A stretch of DNA of 64,000 bases from Neostapfia colusana (Eukaryota; Streptophyta; Magnoliopsida; Poales; Poaceae). This document shows, one piece after another, positions 46,199-57,299 of this stretch. A program made the translations under genes and the position numbers. Numbering within the stretch: position 1 is the stretch's first letter; each line of letters begins with the position of its first letter. The notes below the pieces were generated by a model. It worked only from the letters and a program-made list of their open reading frames with translations, searched no databases and was not told where the DNA came from. The stretch lies in contig JASWHV010000019.1 in the NCBI GenBank assembly GCA_030760725.1, positions 35,467,944 through 35,531,943 of the forward strand, given 5' to 3'.

Positions 46199-47115
46199 GC
46201 ACGGGCGCTGCTTTTCGGTGCTGCTGGCACGAGCAACCGAGGCTCGGTTGGTGCCGGCGATCGGGAAAAGAGACCGCGGGTGAGCTCCGGTTCCGTGCGG
46301 GGGTGAGGGAAACAGCGAGCGTGCGATCAATGAATAAGGCGACGTGCTGCTGTTTGCTCCTGGGGTAAAGATCGGGCCGAGGCGGCGGAGCCGGCAAGCT
46401 GGTCGCCAGCGCGCGAGGAGGGGGCGAGGTGGCTGCTCGGTTGGCTTGGTGTCGAGCGCTGACGAGGCCCGGTAAACCGAGTTCGCTCGGTGTTGACTTA
46501 GGCCCGAAGGCTAGCTGACCGGTGGGCCCTCTTCTCCCCCCTAATCTTCTCTGTTGTGCAAATATCCCATCTACTCAAACTTGAAAAGGGAACTTAGCCA
46601 ACAATTCAGAGGAAGAATTTGAATTCATCAACTTCAAACTGGTTTGGCCACATTCCCTTCATATTTGAATTTGAAACTTCAAATTTAGTTTGAATTGTTA
46701 TAAATTCGGCTCCCGACAAGATGAAGTCCAATGGGACTGAAAATCGGTGGGGTCACTCAGGAAAATATGCTGAGTTTGAATATGAAGCTAACTTTTGAAT
46801 TTGAGTGATGAAAGTTGCTACAATTTGAATTTACATTCAAATTGGCCTCTTTTTCAAATACCTCAAAAAGTGTTGGATTTCTATGAAACTTTGACTGAAC
46901 CTTCCCAAGACTTTTTAAGTTCTAGGGGTGAGCTCAACCTCTCATGTTCATGTGTCCAAATCCCACTTTGTGAAAATGAAGGCTTTCCCCTCTAATTACT
47001 CTTTTGATGGAGGTTACTTGCTCTTCACAATATTTCCTAAGATATCCACAATAAAAACTGTGGTGTTGTGAGGTGAAGAAAAGTTTTTGCAAGTCCCTTT
47101 TCTTGGGCTTTTACA

Positions 47116-47130
47116 TCCCTCCCCCCTTAA
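47116..47130 (-). promoter_or_regulatory. Polypurine tract of element IV
   Basis: AAGGGGGGAGGGA on minus, abutting the 3' LTR at 47115. Confidence 0.88.
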
Positions 47131-47181
47131 AAGAATCTCGTCCCGAGATTACAAAAGAAGAGATAGCGATGTAATAGGGAC

Positions 47182-50100
47182 TTACCCGTGTTGAGATGCC
47201 ATGAACTCCGGGTAATTTGAGCGAAGGAACTCCTCGCTCTCCCACGTCGCTTCTTCAGCGGTGTTGTTGCTCCAGAGGATTTTGTAGAACCACAACGTTC
47301 TGCTACGGGTGGTTCGGGCTTTCTCATCAAGAATTCCCACCGGATACTCATCATATGTTAAATCCGGTTTTAGCTCGCCGATGTCTTCAGTAGGAACAGC
47401 AGCTGTATGCTTCAAACATTTTCACAGTTGCGAAACATGGAAAACATCATGGACACCAGCAAGGGATGCCGGTAACTCCAATCGATACGCTGCTGGTCCA
47501 CAGTTCTCGGTGATGGCATAGGGTCCAACAAAACAGGGAGCGAGCTTCCCCTTCACACCGAACCGGTGCACGCCCTTCATCGGAGACACGCGGAGGTACA
47601 CGCGTTCCCCATCGTCGAAGTGCAATGGTCTACGCCTCTTATCAGCGTAGCTCTTCTGTCGGGATTGAGCGGCCTTCAAGTTAGCTTGAATCGTCCGAAC
47701 GCGCTCTTCAGCGTCGTTCACCACATCAACGCCGAATGTGACCCTTTCACCGGACTCGCACCAATTTAATGGGGTGCGGCATTTTCGACCGTAGAGAGCT
47801 TCGTAGGGTACCATCTTGATGCTCGCCTGATAGCCATTGTTGTACGAGAACTCCGCCAATGGTAGGTGATCATCCCAGTTCCTACCATGGTGGATGGCAC
47901 ATGCTCTCAACATGTTTTCTAATACTTGGTTCACCCTCTCTGTTTGCCCATCTGTTTGAGGGTGATAGGCGGAGCTCCTAATCAACTTAGTACCCAATGC
48001 AGCGTGTAGCTGCTCCCAAAAGCGAGATACAAATAATGCACCTCGATCTGAGACAAGGTCTTGGGTACCCCGTATAGGCATAGAATCTTCGCTATGTATT
48101 GCTCCGCGTATTTGCCGGCATTGTAACGTGTATTCACCGGGATGAAGTGAGCCGTCTTGGTTAACCGATCAACGATCACCCATATGGAATCATGCTTGTT
48201 GGATGTTAGGGGTAATCCCACAATGAAATCCATGCTCACATCTTCCCATTTCCATGCCGGGATCTTCAGGGGTTGCAACAACCCTGATTTCTTCATGTGA
48301 TCAGCTTTCACTCGTCTACACGTATCGCACTCGGATACGTACTTAGCTACCTCCCGCTTCATCCGTGTCCACCAAAATTTCTTTTTCAAATCTTGGTACA
48401 TTTTGTTGCTGCCCGGATGAATGGAGTACTTAGACAAGTGAGCTTCATCGAGGATTTTCTTCCTCAGCTCCATATCCCGGGGTACGACTATGCGGTAATT
48501 GAACCACAGCGTCCCCTCATCATCCTTCCGGAAACATTTGATCTCTCCATTGTCTATCCGTCTCCGGAGATGTGCCATGCCTTTATCCATCTTCTGAGCT
48601 GCAATGATGTCTTCCCTAATGGTAGGGATGAGGGCAAGGTTGTACAGCGATCCATAAGGAACCAAGTATAAACTCGGCTCTTCCTCCTCCACCGGTGTAA
48701 TGGTGAGGTGATGGACATGTGATTTCCGACTCAACGCGTTGGCAACCACATTCACCTTGCCAGGGCGGTAATGGATCTCAATCTCATAATCCTTGATTAA
48801 TTCTAACCACCTCCTTTGCCTCATGTTCAGCTCCTTCTTTGTGAAAATGTATTTTAAGCTCTTGTGGTCGGTGTAGAGATGCACTAGATTCCCCAGGAGA
48901 TAGTGCCTCCACATTTTCAGCGCCAAAACCACTGCAGCAAGCTCAAGGTCATGAGTGGGATAATGCTGCTCATGGTTCCGAAGTTGGCGTGAGCCATATG
49001 CGACCACACGTCCTTCCTGCATCAACACGCAGCCAAGCCCAATACTGGACGCGTCACAATACACGTCGAAGGGCTTTGTTGTATCTGGCTGAGCTAAGAC
49101 CGGGGCTGTGGCGAGATGCTTCACCAATGCTCGGAACGCTCCTTCACACGCCGTGTTCCAAACATATTTCGTCCCTTTCTTCAGCAAATCTGTCATCGGC
49201 TTAGCAAGCTTGGAGAAACTTGGAATAAATCTCCGATAGTATCCCGCTAACCCGAGGAAGCTTCTGACTTCATGAACTGAAGTGGGAGCTTTCCATTTCA
49301 GCACTTGCTCTATTTTGCTTGGGTCAACCGCAATGCCTTCAGCTGAGATGATATGCCCCAAGAATGGCACTTGGCTGATCCAAAACTCGCATTTACTGAA
49401 CTTGGCGTAGAGCTTATGGTCTCGCAATCGTTGAAGAATGATTCGCAAGTGTTCGGCATGTTCGGCTTCTGTCTTGGAGTAAACCAAGATATCGTCGATG
49501 AGCACTACCACGAACTTGTCCAGCTCCGGCATGAACACCGAATTCATGAGATACATGAAATGAGCTGGAGTGTTTGTGAGACCAAAAGACATGACGGGAT
49601 ATTCATATAATACATATCTCGTTGACAAGGCCGTCTTTAGAATATCCTCCGCCCGGATCTTTATCTGGTGATATCCATAGCGAAGGTCCATCTTTGAGAA
49701 CACACTTGCACCCACAAGTTGATCGAACAATATGTCGATGCGGGGAAGTGGGTACTTATTCTTGATGGTGACGGCACTGAGCGGCCGGTAATCCACACAC
49801 AGCCTCAGGGTTTCATCCTTTTTCTTTACAAACAGCGTCGAGCATCCCCAGGGCGAGGAACTCGGCCTAATGAAACCCTTTCTCAACAGATCAATGAGCT
49901 GTTCTTTTAGTTCAGCCAGCTCATTGGGAGCCATTTTGTATGGTCTCCGTGATATGGGCGTAGTCCCGGGTGCAAGTTCAATCTTGAACTCGACATCCCG
50001 CTCAGGTGGCATGCCCGGAAGATCATCCGGGAACACGTCGGGATACTCCCGGACTACGGGGATGTCCTCCAACTTGAGAGCTTCAGTATTGTGGATCACT

Positions 50101-51712
50101 GAAACTTCCCGGACTGGATTATCTAATAGGAGGGACTGCGGACGGTGTAATGGGGAGTTGAGGTGAACCGTCCGTGATAGTGTTTCCAGGATAGCGCCAT
50201 GGTAGCTTAGCCATGATATTCCTAAGATTGCATCAATCTTTTGCCCCTCAAGGATAATCATAGTGGTGGGATATATCTTCCCACCTAAGCACAGTGATGC
50301 TTTCGGAACCATCATCATTGCTGAAATCTTTCCTCCCGGTGAGCAGATCATATACGAACACTCGGTTGGAAAGGCTTCCAGCTGATGCTTAACCACATAT
50401 GATGCACTTATAAAGTTGTGAGTTGCACCAGAATCAAAAAGTATGACGATGGCTTGATTGTTGAGAGTGAACATACCCCCCAGCACGTTGTCTCCCTCTG
50501 GGGCGTCCTCATTGTCGAGGTTGCGGACGCCCCCAGTCCGCTGACCAACCTTCTTTCCCGGAGGTCGGTCTCGAGCACCGCCTTGGAATTGTGCTTGCCC
50601 GCTGCTCTGCTGCCCCTGGGGACAGTCCTTCGCGATGTGGCCCGCCTGGCCACACGTGAAGCAGGTGAAACGGGGCGGTCCCCCGCTGATCGGCGGACGG
50701 AATCCCGGGGCGCGTTGTGGCATTGGAAACGCCCGGGGTGCCGTCTGCTTCTGCTGCTGCTGTCTTGGTGGTGGCATCGGCGGACGGAACGGAGGTGCCT
50801 GAAAGGGAAGTCCCCCGAACCATTGAGGTCGCGCCGGTGGTTGCCACTGCTGCCTGGATGGTGTCGGATACACCATTCGCTACTTCTGGGGCACGCCACC
50901 ACCGCTGCTAGGTGGAGCGCTGCGCTTCCTCTGCTCAGCTGCCAACTCCCGCTGAGCATCCTCTTGCATAATCACGGCATTGACTAGGTCGTTGAAGGTG
51001 CCGCGATTCCACTGAACGAGGTGCATCTTCATTTCGGGGTGTAGACCCCGATAGAAGTGTTCGCGCTTCTTCTCCTCCGTGGAGATATAGTCTGACGCGT
51101 ATTGCGCCAGATGGTTGAAGGCACGGGAGTAGTCGTGGGCACTCCCCCCGCCCTGCTTCAGTTCCAAAAATTCATGGAACTTCCTCTTCATGATCCCGGG
51201 AGGAATGTGATAGGCGCGGAATGCCTCCCGGAACTCTTGCCATTCCACGGCATGGCCAGCCGGACGTGAGGCGACATAATTCGCCCACCACGCACCAGCG
51301 GCACCGTGGAGTTGCTGCGCTGCGAACAGAGTCTTCTGCCGCTCCGTACATTGGAGCAGCCCAAACTTGGACTCGATGGTCCGCAGCCAGTTGTCCGCCT
51401 CCAGTGGTTCTTCGGCTTCGGTGAACACTGGAGGGTGCGTACTCATGAAATCCGAGTACGACACTTCACGGGGCTCACGAGGCCCTCTGTCTTGACGCCC
51501 CCCCTCCTGGACGTATTCTGCACGATCGTGCGGAGCAGGTCGGTCTGCTCCTCACGACCACCCACTAGTGCCGCAATCACATCCGCTAGAGTGAGCGGAG
51601 GCGGCGGTGGTGGTTGCTGCTGCAGGGTGCTGTCGTAGGCCGGTGGCTGGGAGTCATCGCCTCCCCCTTGGCTAGACCCACCAACCTCGTGCGTGGTCCT
51701 AGTGCGAACCAT
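47182..51712 (-). pseudogene. gag-pol of element IV with chromodomain; few breaks
   Basis: Gag starts at M-V-R-T-R (51712), directly after TTGCAG. There are four breaks: a frameshift near 51500 (a C run), a TAC-to-TAG nonsense at 50880, a frameshift near 48050 in integrase just before the S-D-R-G block, and CGA-to-TGA near 47421. Between them a 964-codon open stretch (50876-47982) covers zinc knuckle, protease (D-S-G-A-T-H), RT (L-I-D-D), RNase H and most of integrase. After the last stop the chromodomain is readable (47415-47182: E-Y-P-V-G-I-L-D, L-W-F-Y-K-I-L-W-S-N, E-A-T-W-E-S-E-E-F-L, Y-P-E-F). That places the family in the chromoviruses, whose chromodomains target integration to heterochromatin. 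Confidence 0.9.
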
Positions 51713-53467
51713 CTGCAACCATACGACAATAAACATCAGTCCCATAACATATTGCATGCAGTCAAATACAATAGGCGTAAACCATAATGACAATAAAACA
51801 TGCGATACATCTCGTATGTAGATAATGTAATAACTTTGTACAAGCTACATCATTACCAGACCAAACACAAGCTAGTTTAATCCAACTTGATGAACCTCCA
51901 CTTTGGAAGCTCACCATAACTAGGTTTGCTCACTACGAGATATTACTATCACTTTGTCATCACGTATACCACCCTTAGGGTAACACACCCTCTCCAATAA
52001 GTTCAACTGTCATTCCTCTGTCAGAATGACCATTTTCTACCTAATCCCAGTTTTGATCTGGTTTTGGGAATTTTCATGACTAAAGCTGAATACCAAAGTT
52101 AAATTTAACTTCAGTATCTCTCCAACGAGTACTCATTTGCCCAAATATCAGCTTTGGTTAAAAAGTTATGCTAATTCAAAGTCAGCAGAATTTCTAGAAG
52201 AATTTTAACAGCACCTCCCTTGGAAGTGGCTGTTTTCAACCCTAGTTTCCACTGAAATCTGTGCTGAAATTTCAGAAACATTGAATTGCAAAGATGTCAC
52301 ACATCTTCTACTCTTTCTAAGGATGTATCATATGAAAATTTAAAATTTTTCTACTGGGAGTTATGTTTGAAAAACAGAACAGTCCAGAGAGTGTTCCACT
52401 CTGTCCTGGTTCTGGACAGTTTACATCCCTCTGGGTTTTAGGCCATCTCAAGGTGTGTTCCAGCTCTGGGAGTATACAACAAAGTTGTAGAGTACTTAAA
52501 TATCTTTCCAGAACTATATACCACACCTAAATTGGATAAAAGACCAGTGAGTTATGCCCTGTTGAAGATTAGCAACTTGCTGTCCAAAACAGAGCACTCT
52601 GTTTTTCAGTCTTTTGGAACTACACTCACCAATTATCAACTTTTCTACCCAACCAAAGTCCTAGATGTTGATCCTAGTGATTTTAATTCCTCATTATCAT
52701 TTATTTTTCATGCATATGCCTACAGTATCTCGGTATTACGTTCCTTACAAAAGAAAATCCTAACCGGATTATACCGGCATATCCGCCTCAAATGTGGCAC
52801 TAAACGGTCTCTTGCACACGTTTACTACACGGATACATACGTGGTTAGTACCTGCAGAAGACCACACAATAATGGTGCACTCAATGGTTGCTTTCATTTC
52901 AGGCAGAACCATATTTAAAAGTAACTACAAACGCCCGTATCATTACCATACGGCCGTCCTTGAGTTAGGTCACGTCTCAAGGTACGTGATCGTGTTTCAA
53001 CACCACACGACGGGGAACCCGAGTATGTCATGAACGGGTCGTCACGGTTGGGAATGTTATCAACCCAGCGGATACCACCTACTGCCCTGCAGGGCACGCC
53101 GGTGGCAAGCGCTGCGTATGTCCTCCTGGGCTATTTCCAGACAAACACACTCTCGCGTTACTGACCACGCGATTAGGTCTCCGCTTACTTGTGTAATACA
53201 CGCTAGGGATCAGCGTTTCATATGAACTCAGGAACATGAAGAGTCCAAGAGCTTCATATTGACGTCTCACACCAAGCCGTGAGACCCATTTCTGAACCAC
53301 GTTCCTCGTCAGGGAGAGCTAACCGAAATTGAACCACTTTCGGTGGCGTTCCTTACCATACTTACCAGAGCGTAGGTGCGTCGTTACAATAATTGAAATT
53401 CAGGATTATAACACATAGGTTAGTCTTTGCCACTTTAAGTAACTATGCTAGTATAGTCCTTACTTGG
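51713..53467 (-). other. Leader of element IV, interrupted by element V
   Basis: About 1.75 kb, collinear with V's leader (61832-63580). It lacks ORF-X and any reading frame conserved with V. It stops at ccttacttgg, where V's LTR starts. Confidence 0.78.
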
Positions 53468-54816
53468 TGTGGTGGACCGGAATCCGCTCATCCAGGATCG
53501 CAGAGGGTGGTGCCACGCGATGCGACACCCGACAGCACACGTCATAAGAACATAATATATTACATGGGAAAAACAACTGAAACTGTACAAACAGGTACAA
53601 ACTTCAGTTACAACTATTGTTTATATTACACAGCGGAAGTCTACACTATACAACTCACGCCCGCCTATCTAGCAAAAGTTGGTTGCCCAGCCCTAGGGCA
53701 ACCCACACTAGCTGCACTCCTCAGCTCAGCACGGCATGTACGGCTCCCACTCAGCCGTGGTCCCCGACGGAGGGTAACCCTCGCCGGTGGACTCGTACTC
53801 CGAGTCCGTGGGTGGCTCCTCACCTGAAAAACACTTAAGCAGCAACCGTGAGCACAAAGGCTCAGCAAGGCTTAACCGACTCACCTAAGCATGAAACTCT
53901 AAATGAGGGGTACAATGGACATAGGATAGTAACATTTCAGCAAAAGGACACGCCTACAAGTTCATCCTTAGTTCATCTTTTAGCAACAAGTTAACAGTTC
54001 ATGAAGTCTGAAATTTAGTAAGCAGTATTTGGTGGCACACATGTAGCAATACAATTATATCAACCAGCAATATTGAATCAACATGTTTCATCCATTAATC
54101 TACGTCACGACTCAGTGACCAAGTGGTACTCTTCACCGCGAGGGACGGCGAATCGACTCGATATACACCTGCAGGGAAACCCAAAGAGCACGTCACGTAC
54201 GCCCACCCGTGGAGCTGCACAGCACGCTCACTCGATGTCGTACGGGACAACCTTTCACCCAACAGCCCAAACGTCGAACCGGTCGCACCGAAACGAGCAG
54301 GAGGTTCCCCACACGGAACATCTCTCTATGCCCGTTGGCAGATTTCCACCTTGCTGCCCTCAGCCTACACCTATAAATCTGTGCGTTATGCCTCGACGCC
54401 CGGAGGTTTAGGCTACATCGGTTTATCGGGGCCCATATATCCGATATGCCTTCGGTATGTTCAAACTTGATCAGCGTGGGCCGCACACGGCTCGGTCCTC
54501 AATCGACATGGACAGGGCTGCACACACAAGACTCCCTCTTGCTGCGCCCTAGCCCCTGCCTAGCCTCATTTTCATTACTAATGTGATCTCACTTTGCTCA
54601 ACCGAACCCGTGCGTCCCAAGCCTATCTCGCGAGTAGATTCCAACTACTCGACTTGTACCGAAGCCCTATGAATCTTTAAGCATAGCCTATCTACTCGAG
54701 GTCTTAGACACTACCCTCACTCTTTTAGAAACCTTTGGTTATGCAAGTGGGGTTTCATTCATCCTATACCTAATGGACAATCATACTTCATATGACACAT
54801 GTAAACAAAGTAAGAC

Positions 54817-54926
54817 TTATAAAAGGGTTAATGCAAACCGGGGCTTGCCTTGTTGCTGCTGGTCAGGGGTTAGTTCCTCTTCCGGAAGGAGGAAGTCCAG
54901 CACTTCCGGAGTCTCTTCTTCAATGG
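54817..54926 (-). CDS. Short conserved coding exon in the element V LTR, with stop
   Basis: Same peptide as the element IV copy, residue for residue, after an AAACGTGTAG acceptor-like site, with TAA at 54817-54819. All three nucleotide differences from IV are silent. An in-frame TAG upstream, with no ATG between, again requires an upstream exon. The donor equivalent in this LTR is not recognisable. Confidence 0.6.
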
Positions 54927-55668
54927 CTACACGTTTAATACAATACTACATGTTAATTTGAATGCAATGTGTGAACTGGAATACCTCATTGCTAATAACT
55001 CTATCTAGCCCTTCCCTTTGGTTCTGAAATTTTTATGGTGGACTGGTAGGGTCCTAACCAGAGTTGTGACCAAGTTTTATTTGAAACAAAGTTCATTTGA
55101 ACCTTGTACAAATAGAAGCCCATTTGGTCAATAATTGAGCCTCTGGATGATTCCAGGGGTTTCCATGGCTCCAACCATTACTTTCTGGAAACTAGACTTT
55201 AAGATGGTTCTAATGGAGTTGGTTTTATGTCATTTGAAGAATTCTACCGAAAGTTATGCCCTAATTAAGATTTGAGAAAAATCTGAAAAATGTTTCTGTA
55301 CATTTTTCTATTTTCTCAGGGCAGTTCTCTTAATCACCCCATCAGAGTAACTAAATGAACTTGGATGAGTCTGAAATTTTTACTCGGATTCAGGGATTGT
55401 CTAATGAACCTCTCAGCCAAATTTCAGAATTTTTCATAAAGTAGTTCTCCAGATAAATTCCCGACAGTTTAAACTTTAGGGATTTAATTATGGAAAACTA
55501 TTCACTTTCATCAGCTGAATTTGGTATTGCTGGAAAGTGCTCAGAGAGCTAAATCCAACAAAATTTGGTTCACTCAATTTGGAGCTTTCTAGCCAAAGTT
55601 ATGAGGATTTAAAGTTTGGAATAATCCTGAAAATCGGGGGAAAAATTTAAACTCTCGGGCCCGCGGGG

Positions 55669-55747
55669 ACACGTGTCGAGCGCGGAGGTGTCCGGCACAC
55701 CGGAGATACCACACGTGTCGAGCGCGGAGGTGTCCGGCACACCGGAG
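55669..55747. repeat. 42-bp-period tandem repeat in the element V LTR
   Basis: Two copies start acacgtgtcgag at 55669 and 55711 and share about 37 bp. They are GC-rich and contain the palindrome cacgtg, which is also a G-box core. Confidence 0.85.
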
Positions 55748-57234
55748 CTCACAGGGTATTTGCGCGCCAGCACAGCCGATCCCCGGCCACACCCGGTCCT
55801 GGTTTAAATTCTTCAGCCGCTGACACATGGGCCAGCCGGCTTCGTCTTCCTCCCGCCGTTCTCTCATGCCCGCGCCGCCGACCTCGCCGGAGCAGGCTCG
55901 GGGCTCGCCGGCTCGCCGCTGCCGGACCTCCCAGGGGCTGAAACTCGCCGCCAGGGGGTTGTCGACGTCGAGGAACACGTCGGTGGTGTCAGGTCGGGCT
56001 GGGGGTTACCGGAAATAGCTCGGCGACGTGCCGCTGCCTCGGTTGAGGTTCGACACCGTCGACCGTGGTTTCTAAACCCGCCAACACCTCGAACAAACGG
56101 CCCTACAGCATCAGTGTACCTCTAGGAAGCTCGACAAGGTGTCAAAAGGGTTCAGGGATGGCGGCAAGTCGGTCGGCACCGTGTGACCGATCGTGCCCGC
56201 CATGACCGCCCTCAATCGAGCTCGAAATTCGTCACTCCTAGACAGTTTCACGCTACGGATGCAGAAAAGAACTTGATCGCCGGCTAGTTCAGCGTCTATG
56301 TGTAAGATTTGATGACCTCCGAAAAATCATAGAGCAAGAATTTATAGAAACCGTACCGGAAGCTTGGGTTACGGTCGCCGGAGCAAAAACTAGAAATTCT
56401 CTGCGGGTTCTTCACGGTTGGCTTCCAAACTTGGAGGAGAGCCGCACGGTGGTCGCGCGCTCCTGTTGCCTCTCTCGCTGGACCGTGAAAACGCCTGTGG
56501 AACGCTGCCCACGGGCGCCTGACTCTCGGCTGAGGCTAGGTCGCCGCGGTGGCGATCGTTTTTGGGCAAAGGAGGTCGGAGCTCGAGGTTTCTGGCGTTG
56601 GAGAGGTGGAGTGCGAGCTCAGGTGGCTGTCTAGCATCTCAGGGACAAAGGAGGAGATGGTTTTGCTGGTTTTCCCGATTGAGCAGAGAGTTGCGGCGAG
56701 AAACAATGCCGCTGCTCGGGTTTGCCCGCGAGAAGATAAAGCCGGCCGACTCCTGCTCAGCTGAGGCGGTGCCGGTCACGTGGGGGCGCGAGCCAGCCAC
56801 CCTGGGCGCCAGCGCGCGGAGAGGGAAGCAGCTGGTGGCGCCGGTAGCTGCTCGGTGGCGCAGCCGACAGCTGCTCGGTGGGATTTCCCACCGAGACTCT
56901 GACTTTGGGTGCAAGTTTCTCCTTCTCCCCTCTATGACATGTGGGTCCCACCCGGGGTTTTAACCTCTGAAATTTACTCCTAATCACTGTTGTGAACAGT
57001 GAGCCCCATAATACCCCTGGTGATTCAAATTATTCACCCCTGAGCCATTTGAATTGAATAGAATTCAAATTGGGTTCGGTTTGAGTGAATTTCAGCACAA
57101 GTTCAGTTTTGAATTCAAATAAAGTTTTAATTCGTCCCACTTAGCTCATGTCAAGATCAACTCCGAATGGAGTGAAAATTGGTGTGGTGTGGTGATGAAC
57201 ACTTCAAATGTGTGCCAAAACTGAGGCCCTTACA

Positions 57235-57250
57235 TTCCTCCCCCCTTAAA
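57235..57250 (-). promoter_or_regulatory. Polypurine tract of element V
   Basis: TTTAAGGGGGGAGGAA on minus, abutting the 3' LTR at 57234. Confidence 0.88.
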
Positions 57251-57299
57251 AGAATCTCGTCCCGAGATTACAAAAGAAGAGATAGCGATGTAGTAGGGA

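Larger units (their letters stand above)
43079..47115 (-). repeat. 3' LTR of element IV (4.04 kb, complete)
   Basis: On + it begins TGTGGCGGACCGG and ends GGGCTTTTACA. Its inner half matches the V LTR closely. Its outer half (beyond about 44550) instead resembles the E/solo type (for example the gctccaatggagctgagaat string), so the IV and V LTRs are different mosaics. The GC-rich block lies at about 45400-46510. It has the hairpin at 44240-44260. Confidence 0.9.
43079..53467 (-). mobile_element. Element IV: retrotransposon nested in III and interrupted by V
   Basis: Parts seen: complete 3' LTR, polypurine tract, gag-pol with chromodomain, and leader up to 53467. The outer LTR end at 43079 is exact and cuts the gag of III; the expected target duplication is CGGTG (43074-43078). 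On the right, the leader stops 92 bp before where V's own leader ends and V's LTR begins. IV's primer site and 5' LTR should therefore lie beyond V. Confidence 0.85.
53468..57234 (-). repeat. 3' LTR of element V (3.77 kb), mosaic
   Basis: The inner 1.5 kb (53468 to about 54965) matches the IV LTR. The outer part matches the A/C LTRs instead, including the aacctctgaaatttactcctaatcactgtt block and the AGGCCCTTACA end. About 300 bp present in A and C between gtgaaaattggtgtg and gtgtggtgatgaac is deleted at about 57185. It has the hairpin at 54631-54651 and a short GC-rich tandem repeat at 55669-55747. Confidence 0.88.

Noticed and set aside
53461..53480. Deletion of the primer-binding site in element IV
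   Set aside because: First impression only. V's exact LTR end sits there and the LTR pair of V is nearly identical, so the primer site of IV was displaced by insertion, not deleted.
55589..55978. 129-codon minus-strand frame with an internal repeat in the element V LTR
   Set aside because: The repeated peptide is only the translation of the 42-bp tandem DNA repeat. No counterpart in other LTRs.
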